DNA of 64,000 bases from UBA2589 sp038120095 (GTDB taxonomy: Bacteria; Gemmatimonadota; Gemmatimonadetes; Longimicrobiales; Gaopeijiaceae): NCBI GenBank assembly GCA_038120095.1, contig JAYOKZ010000006.1, positions 1-64,000 of the forward strand. The letters are read 5' to 3'. This document shows, one piece after another, positions 59,127 through 64,000 of the stretch. Made by a program: the position numbers and the translations under genes. The notes under the pieces are model-generated. The model ran no database searches, had not been told where the DNA came from, and saw only the letters and a program-made list of their open reading frames with translations. The first letter of the stretch is position 1. Every line of letters starts with the position of its first letter.

Positions 59127-60319
59127 GGCTGCTCCAGCAGGCTCGTGATCCCTTGACCGACCCCGATGCACATCGAAGCGAGGCCGCGAGCCGCGCCCTG
59201 CCGCTTCATCTGGTGCACGAGCGTCACCACGATTCGGGCTCCCGAGCATCCTACAGGATGCCCGAGCGCGATCGCCCCTCCGTTCACGTTCACTCGCTCA
59301 GGATCGAGGCCGAGTTCCGTCATGCAGGGAATGGCCTGCGCGGCAAAGGCCTCGTTGAGCTCTGCCACATCGATCTGATCGATCGACCAGCCCTGACGGG
59401 CGAGTGCCTTTCGGGTTGCGGGAACGGGACCGATCCCCATGCGGTGCGGTTCGACGCCGGCCACGGCTCCACCCGCGACGCGGACGAGGGGCTCGAGTCC
59501 GAGCTCTTTCCCACGCTCCGCGGAAACAACGAGAAGGGCCGCCGCGCCATCGTTGATGCCGGACGAGTTCCCAGCGGTGACGGTCCCATCCTTGCGGAAT
59601 ACAGGCCTCAGTCGGGAGAGCGATTCGGCTGTCGTATCCGCTCGGGGGTGCTCGTCCGTGTCGATGACCACCGGGTCTCCCTTCCGCCGTGGCACCGAAA
59701 CGGGCACGATCTCGTCCCGGAACACTCCGGCAGCCATCGCGCGCTCGGCTCGCTGCTGACTCTCCGCGGCGAACGCATCCTGCGCCTCACGACTGACACC
59801 GAATTCGTGGGCGATCACTTCGGCGGTTTCGCCCAGACCGATCGTCCACTCCGGAGCGAATGCCGGATTCGGAAAACGCCAACCCAGGACGGTATCGGCC
59901 GTCTTGGGGTGTCCCCGGGAGTATCCGACCTCCGGCTTGAGCATGACGAACGGGGCGCGGCTCATGCTCTCCACTCCACCCGCGATGAACACGTCGCCCT
60001 CGCCGGACTGAATTGCATGAAACGAGGAGAGGAGGGCCTGCATGCCCGAACCACAGAGTCGATTTACGGTTTGGCCGGGCACGCTCACGGGGAGTCCCGC
60101 CCGCAGCAGAGCCATACGGGCCACGTTCCGATTGTCCTCGCCTGCCTGATTGATGCACCCGAACACCACGTCGTCGATGGTCTGCGGGTCGATCTCGTTC
60201 CTGGCCAGCAACCCGGTGATGGTGACGGCAGCCAGGTCGTCCGGACGGACGGGTGCCAAGCCGCCGCCGTGGCGGCCAATGGGCGTTCGAACGCCATCGA
60301 TGATCCATGCTTCGCGCAT
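59123..60319 (-). CDS. Acetyl-CoA acyltransferase (thiolase), 3-oxoadipyl-CoA thiolase-like
   Basis: A 398-residue thiolase. The acyl-binding Cys89 is in NRLCGSGMQA, the catalytic His in GGAIALGHPVGCSGAR, and the second Cys in MCIGVGQG. The N-terminus with RTPIGRHGGGLAPVRPDDLAA, the INQAGEDNRNVARMALLRAGLP segment and CIGVGQG (rather than the CIGGGQG of acetoacetyl-CoA thiolase) resemble PcaF/PaaJ enzymes of beta-ketoadipate and phenylacetate degradation. The real substrate could still be acetoacetyl-CoA or medium 3-ketoacyl-CoA. It overlaps the dehydrogenase start by 4 nt. Confidence 0.92.
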   Translation of the reverse strand: MREAWIIDGVRTPIGRHGGGLAPVRPDDLAAVTITGLLARNEIDPQTIDDVVFGCINQAGEDNRNVARMALLRAGLPVSVPGQTVNRLCGSGMQALLSSFHAIQSGEGDVFIAGGVESMSRAPFVMLKPEVGYSRGHPKTADTVLGWRFPNPAFAPEWTIGLGETAEVIAHEFGVSREAQDAFAAESQQRAERAMAAGVFRDEIVPVSVPRRKGDPVVIDTDEHPRADTTAESLSRLRPVFRKDGTVTAGNSSGINDGAAALLVVSAERGKELGLEPLVRVAGGAVAGVEPHRMGIGPVPATRKALARQGWSIDQIDVAELNEAFAAQAIPCMTELGLDPERVNVNGGAIALGHPVGCSGARIVVTLVHQMKRQGAARGLASMCIGVGQGITSLLEQP

Positions 60320-60360
60320 CGTCCCTTCCGGTATGGGTTTGCGGGTGAGGTTACGCGGTG

Positions 60361-61821
60361 TCAGCCGTCGACGGCCACCCAGACGCTCTTGGTCTGCGTG
60401 TACTTCTCGAGTGCGGCCTCGTGCCCGAGGTCTCGACCGAAGCCACTGGCCTTGTAGCCCCCGAAGGGTGAGGCTGAGTCGTACTGGTTATACGTATTGA
60501 TCCAGACGGTACCGGCCTGAAGCTCTCCCGCTACCCGGTGAGCCGATCCGATGTCCCGAGTCCAGACACCGGCGGCCAGTCCGTACATAGAATCGTTGGC
60601 GACCTCGATCGCGTGGTCCACATCGTCAACGGGAATTACGCATGCCACGGGCCCGAAGATTTCTTCCCGAGCGATCGTCATCGTCGGATCGACGTCGGCG
60701 AACACCGTGGCGGTGACGAAGTTGCCCTTCCCATTGACGGTTGTCTGCTCTCCTCCGGCGACGAGCCGGGCTCCGTCGCTCCTGCCGGCCTCGATATACC
60801 TCAGGACCCGGGCCAACTGCTCCTCGCTCACGATGGCGCCGAGTCGAGTGTTGGCATCCATTGGATCACCAACGGTCATGTTCTCTGCGCGCTTGGCGAA
60901 CTCGTTGACGAAGTCGTCGTAAATCGAACGCTCGACGAGGATGCGCGAGCCTGCAGCACAGACTTCACCCTTGCCGTAGAAGATGCCCGTGGTGGCGCCG
61001 CGCACGGCAGCCTTCACGTCTGCGTCGGCGAGGACGATGTTCGGGGATTTGCCACCCAGCTCGAGCGAGACCTTCTTCAGTGTGTCTGCCGCTCCCCGCA
61101 TCACGATCTTCCCAACCTCGGTGGATCCAGTGAACGCGATGGCGTCCACACCCGGATGGGCGACCAGCGCTGCCCCGGCGGTTTCTCCGAAACCGGGAAC
61201 CACATTGAAGACCCCTGCTGGGAATCCGACCTCAGCGGCGAGCTCCGCCAGGCGAAGCGCGGTGAGCGGAGTCTGCTCGGCCGGTTTCAGAATCACGGCA
61301 TTCCCGCATGCGAGGGCCGGGGCAACTTTCCACGCGGCCATCGAGAGCGGAAAGTTCCATGGTGTGATGCACCCGATCACTCCGACTGGCTCACGCAGGG
61401 TGTAGTTGAGGAACGGTCCTGCAACGGGGATGGTGGCCCCTTCGATTTTGTCGGCCAGTCCCGCGAAGTACCGGAAGTTCTCGATCACACTGGGGAGATC
61501 CACCTTGCGAGATTCGAAGAAGGGCTTCCCGTTGTCGGCGGTCTCGAGCGTACCGAGCTCGTCGGCGTTGGCCTGCAGTGCATCGGCGAGTTTCCAGAGG
61601 AGCCGGGAACGCTTGTGGGGGTTCATGTCCCGCCACTCCGGGTTCTTCAGCGCTGCGCGGGCGGCGTCCACGGCTCGGTCCACGTCGGTCGCCTGACCCG
61701 ATGACACCTCGGTGATGACCTCGTGGCTCGCCGGGTTGACGGTCGCGAAGGTGCCGCCGTCAGCTGCAGCGATCCATTCATTTCCGATCCATAGCTGATT
61801 CCGGATCGTGTTCTCAGGCAT
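60361..61821 (-). CDS. NAD(P)-dependent aldehyde dehydrogenase
   Basis: A 486-residue class I-like aldehyde dehydrogenase. Asn156 (TPWNFPL), Lys179 (ILKPAEQTPL), Glu254 (LELGGKSPN) and the nucleophile Cys288 (GEVCAAGSR) are all present, and the C-terminus has FGGYKASGFGRDLG. It oxidises an aliphatic or aromatic aldehyde to the acid; betaine- or phenylacetaldehyde-type specificity cannot be told apart. The gene lies between a crotonase and the thiolase, 41 nt before the latter. Confidence 0.93.
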   Translation of the reverse strand: MPENTIRNQLWIGNEWIAAADGGTFATVNPASHEVITEVSSGQATDVDRAVDAARAALKNPEWRDMNPHKRSRLLWKLADALQANADELGTLETADNGKPFFESRKVDLPSVIENFRYFAGLADKIEGATIPVAGPFLNYTLREPVGVIGCITPWNFPLSMAAWKVAPALACGNAVILKPAEQTPLTALRLAELAAEVGFPAGVFNVVPGFGETAGAALVAHPGVDAIAFTGSTEVGKIVMRGAADTLKKVSLELGGKSPNIVLADADVKAAVRGATTGIFYGKGEVCAAGSRILVERSIYDDFVNEFAKRAENMTVGDPMDANTRLGAIVSEEQLARVLRYIEAGRSDGARLVAGGEQTTVNGKGNFVTATVFADVDPTMTIAREEIFGPVACVIPVDDVDHAIEVANDSMYGLAAGVWTRDIGSAHRVAGELQAGTVWINTYNQYDSASPFGGYKASGFGRDLGHEAALEKYTQTKSVWVAVDG

Positions 61822-61844
61822 CTGGTCTCCCGGTAGCGTCTGTA

Positions 61845-61882
61845 AGAACGAGAAACGGGGCCCGGAGATCGTTCCGGACCCC
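61845..61882 (-). terminator. Intrinsic terminator candidate after the upstream crotonase gene
   Basis: On the minus strand GGGGTCCGGA (61882-61873), loop ACGATC, then TCCGGGCCCC (61866-61857) form a 10-bp stem with one mismatch, followed by the T-rich GTTTCTCGTTCTT. It lies 30 nt past the crotonase stop and before the aldehyde dehydrogenase start, so the crotonase may be a separate unit. Confidence 0.55.
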
Positions 61883-61911
61883 GCCTCGGCGCATCGTGAC
61901 CTCCGACAGTG

Positions 61912-62712
61912 TCAGCTGCCGGTGAATTCGGCGGTCCGCTTCTGGACGTAGGCGTTCAGGCCTTCCTTGGCGTCACTGCTGGCGAAGAGCTGCGCCTGAA
62001 GCTCACGCTCCAGCGCCAGGGCGAGCTCGAAGGGCAGTTCTGCACCCGTCTGAACCGAACGCTTGATGAGCCCAACTGCCTTTGTAGCCTTGTTCGGGGT
62101 CGTGAACTGGCTCGCGTAGTCGACGACGGCATCCACGAACGAGTCGCGATCCTCGTGATCGTAGATCTCGTTTACCAATCCGTGTCGGTGTGCTTCGTCG
62201 AAGCCGAAGGTCGTACCCTCCGCCATCATCTGAATCGCGACCGGCTTTCCGACCAGACGGACCAGACGCTGCGTACCTCCTGTACCTGGCAGCACGCCGA
62301 GCGCCACCTCGGGGAGGCCCACCTTGCCGGAATCCTTTCGGGCAATCCGGATGTCCGCCGCCATCGCGATCTCGAGCCCGCCGCCAACCGTGTGACCATT
62401 GAGCGCGGCGATGACCAGCTTCGGCGTGTGCTCGAGGCGGTTCAGCGTCTCATTCGCGTGCAGGCAGAAGCAGTATTTCCATTCCGGATCGGCCTCGGAA
62501 AGCATGCCGATGTTGGCACCGGCGCAGAAGAACTTCTCCCCGGCACCCGTAATGACGATCACCTCGACATCCCCGTCGAAGCGTGCCCTGATGATCCCCT
62601 CGTCGAGCTGCCGCATCATCTCGTGCGTGTACGTATTTGCGGGTGGGTCGTCGAGCGTGAGAAGCGCCACCTTTCCACGAACTTCGTAGTGCACCAATAC
62701 CGAATCGGACAT
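61912..62712 (-). CDS. Enoyl-CoA hydratase/isomerase family protein
   Basis: A 266-residue crotonase-fold protein, second of the two in this cluster. GGGLEIAMAADI and GLPEVALGVLPGTGGTQRL carry both catalytic glutamates, and FFCAGANIGML gives the oxyanion hole. The middle segment around EWKYCFCLHANETLNRLEHTPK has two Cys and is unlike typical FadB. The ATG at 62712 is chosen because it opens the domain (SVLVHYEVRGKVALLTLDD); the longer frame adds a basic stretch without similarity. It is the first gene of the minus-strand lipid cluster and faces a 320-nt divergent intergenic region. Confidence 0.9.
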   Translation of the reverse strand: MSDSVLVHYEVRGKVALLTLDDPPANTYTHEMMRQLDEGIIRARFDGDVEVIVITGAGEKFFCAGANIGMLSEADPEWKYCFCLHANETLNRLEHTPKLVIAALNGHTVGGGLEIAMAADIRIARKDSGKVGLPEVALGVLPGTGGTQRLVRLVGKPVAIQMMAEGTTFGFDEAHRHGLVNEIYDHEDRDSFVDAVVDYASQFTTPNKATKAVGLIKRSVQTGAELPFELALALERELQAQLFASSDAKEGLNAYVQKRTAEFTGS

Positions 62713-63032
62713 CTGGGTTTTCCCCCGGAAAATGAATGCTCTGAGCCGCCTTGGGCGCGGATTCTTCGCGGATGCGGAGCCGTGTTTCGATCGCCGCCGC
62801 AGCCGCTCAAAGGTCCTCACGTCCGACTTGGCGGTCAACCGGCCCCAGGACGGGAACGGTGTACCCTCCGTGAACTCCCGATTGGGCAGGTGGGGGCGAG
62901 ATGAAGGGACGACAGCCAGGATCCCCCCGGGCCGGGCTGAGATGCCGGGCTCATGCGCACACCTCAGCGCTTTGAGCGGGGTAGGACTCAGCGTAGCTTG
63001 GGGTTCATCGATGATGCTTACGAGGCCGACCC
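62713..63032. other. Divergent intergenic region, no gene supported
   Basis: A 320-nt region between the crotonase gene (-) and the NfeD-like gene (+). It should hold promoters for both. The best match on the plus strand is TTGAGC (62972-62977), 16 nt, TAGCTT (62994-62999), a weak sigma-70 candidate. A plus-strand reading frame starting at 62732 runs on into the protease gene in another frame and has Arg-rich, low-complexity composition, so it is not called as a gene. No tRNA or stable RNA fold was recognised. Confidence 0.6.
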
Positions 63033-64000
63033 ATGATCCGCCGACTCTTCCTGACCGTGGTGCTGTGCGCCGGGCTCCCCGTGCTCGCGATGCCCGTCGT
63101 CGCTCAGACGGGCGACGTGGTCATCCGAGTGCCTGTCACCGGTGTCGTCGAGCTGGGTCTGGCTCCGTTCATCGAGCGTAGTCTCGAGGAAGCTGCGGAG
63201 GCCGGAGCGGTGGCCGTGGTACTGGACATGGACACTCCGGGAGGCCGCGTGGACGCGGCCGAGCGGATCTCCGATGCGTTGTCGGATGCGGCGATACCCG
63301 TCTACACACTGGTAAACCGACGAGCCTATTCGGCCGGTGCCCTCATCGCTCTGTCCACGGACCGCATCTACATGCGGCCCGGTTCAGTGATCGGTGCTGC
63401 CACACCCGTGGACGGGAGCGGGACGAAGGCTTCCGAGAAAATCGTTTCGGCCATGCGCAGTCAGATGAGAGCGCTGGCAGAAGAGTCGGACCTCGACCCC
63501 GAGGTCGCGGCAGCGATGGTGGACGAGGATATTGCGATCGAGGGCGTATCCGAGGCCGGAAAGCTGCTCACACTGACGACCGAGGAGGCGGTGGACCTCG
63601 GGTATGCCGAGGAGGTCGCAGATCTCTCGGCACTCCTGGCCGAGCTCGATGCAGAGGGAGCATCCGTGGTGACGGCCGAAGCGAACTGGGCCGAACGGAT
63701 CGTTCGCTTCTTTTCGAACCCCGTGGTGGCTCCTTTCCTCCTGTCACTCGGCTTCCTCGGTCTGCTGACGGAGATCAAGACGCCGACGTTCGGCCTGGCC
63801 GGAGCTGCGGGGCTGCTGGCTCTCTCGCTCTTTTTCGGATCGCACCTCATCATCGGGCTGGCCGGACTCGAGGACATTCTCATCTTTGCCCTCGGCCTCG
63901 GCCTGATCGGGGTCGAGGTGTTCCTCATCCCTGGATTCGGCATCTTTGGTCTCCTGGGAGGAATCGGGGTCATGGCCGGTCTGTACCTTAGCATGCTTGG
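63033..64000 (+). CDS. ClpP-class/NfeD membrane-bound serine protease (3' end outside window)
   Basis: About 322 residues are visible; the frame is open at the right edge. A signal peptide (1-24, ending VVAQ) leads to a ClpP/crotonase-fold protease domain with AYSAGALIALSTD (Ser100) and a likely catalytic Lys136 or nearby, then GKLLTLTTEEAVDLGYAEEV. The C-terminal part is a set of hydrophobic helices (about 230-320) typical of NfeD proteins. The cytoplasmic OB-fold NfeD domain is expected beyond the window. Homologues cleave stomatin-type membrane proteins and are often followed by such a gene. The ATG at 63033 begins the signal peptide. Confidence 0.88.
   Translation, partial: MIRRLFLTVVLCAGLPVLAMPVVAQTGDVVIRVPVTGVVELGLAPFIERSLEEAAEAGAVAVVLDMDTPGGRVDAAERISDALSDAAIPVYTLVNRRAYSAGALIALSTDRIYMRPGSVIGAATPVDGSGTKASEKIVSAMRSQMRALAEESDLDPEVAAAMVDEDIAIEGVSEAGKLLTLTTEEAVDLGYAEEVADLSALLAELDAEGASVVTAEANWAERIVRFFSNPVVAPFLLSLGFLGLLTEIKTPTFGLAGAAGLLALSLFFGSHLIIGLAGLEDILIFALGLGLIGVEVFLIPGFGIFGLLGGIGVMAGLYLSML

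Noticed and set aside
59153..60457. Plus-strand frame of 434 codons opposite the thiolase gene
   Set aside because: Antisense to an intact thiolase, low-complexity Arg/Gly/His-rich translation.
62732..63181. Plus-strand frame before the NfeD-like protease
   Set aside because: Runs into the protease gene in a different frame, Arg-rich translation, no domain; the protease start at 63033 with its signal peptide is convincing.

Overview
The window is high-GC, gene-dense chromosomal DNA that looks like a metagenome-assembled scaffold: it has two 10-N joins and one 100-N gap flanked by identical 55-base ends. The gene set (a PurS/PurQ/PurL-type purine operon, phosphatidylserine synthase and decarboxylase, lytic transglycosylase, HtrA, two-subunit acyl-CoA mutase with MeaB, serine hydrolases with signal peptides, an HD-GYP protein paired with a HEAT-repeat protein) suggests an aerobic, heterotrophic, Gram-negative-type bacterium. 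I favour Gemmatimonadota (Longimicrobiales-like), as an inference from gene content and order. There are no rRNA or tRNA genes, insertion sequences, prophage genes or CRISPR arrays; this is core genome.

Layout. 1-2.6 kb (+): end of a ComEC protein, an assembly join, a secreted NIPSNAP protein, and fructose-1,6-bisphosphatase. 2.6-16.9 kb (-): a tightly packed block read as truA, tal, HtrA-like protease, purB, purC, psd, pssA, purS, purQ, purL, purF, then a serine hydrolase and adenosine deaminase. The eleven genes truA to purF overlap or lie within 1 nt of each other. 17.0-25.4 kb: tryptophan genes trpD, then trpC-trpF-trpB, a HEAT-repeat gene, an HD-GYP gene, and trpA, with lexA inserted on the opposite strand between trpD and trpC. 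trpE and trpG are not here. 25.4-30.3 kb: rqcH (-), yqeK, a LytR-C protein and lepB (+), rlmN (-).

30.4-50.8 kb (+): a long co-directional run. It holds vanZ-aspS-phoH-pgpH-ybeY-mgtE-ubiB, which serve translation, RNA quality, c-di-AMP turnover, Mg2+ uptake and quinone synthesis. It then becomes an acyl-CoA catabolic cluster: MeaB GTPase, acyl-CoA mutase catalytic subunit, HAD hydrolase, B12-binding subunit, acyl-CoA carboxylase beta subunit, AtuA N- and C-domain proteins, crotonase, small membrane protein, short RecQ, acyl-CoA dehydrogenase. 51-54.4 kb (+): RNase E/G (broken by a gap), rplU, rpmA, and an MltD-like lytic transglycosylase. 54.7-62.7 kb (-): a sodium:solute symporter with DUF3311 partner and class A beta-lactamase-like protein, then a beta-oxidation-like set (crotonase, 3-hydroxyacyl-CoA dehydrogenase, thiolase, aldehyde dehydrogenase, second crotonase). 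63.0-64.0 kb (+): start of a ClpP-class/NfeD membrane protease, cut by the window end.

Most interesting points: the mutase carries Phe/Gln at the positions that separate isobutyryl-CoA mutase from methylmalonyl-CoA mutase (Tyr/Arg); lexA has two TTC-N8-TTC direct repeats placed over its own promoter and the trpC start; a HEAT/HD-GYP gene pair is embedded between trpB and trpA; and a HAD gene appears to use a CTG start coupled through a CTGA overlap.
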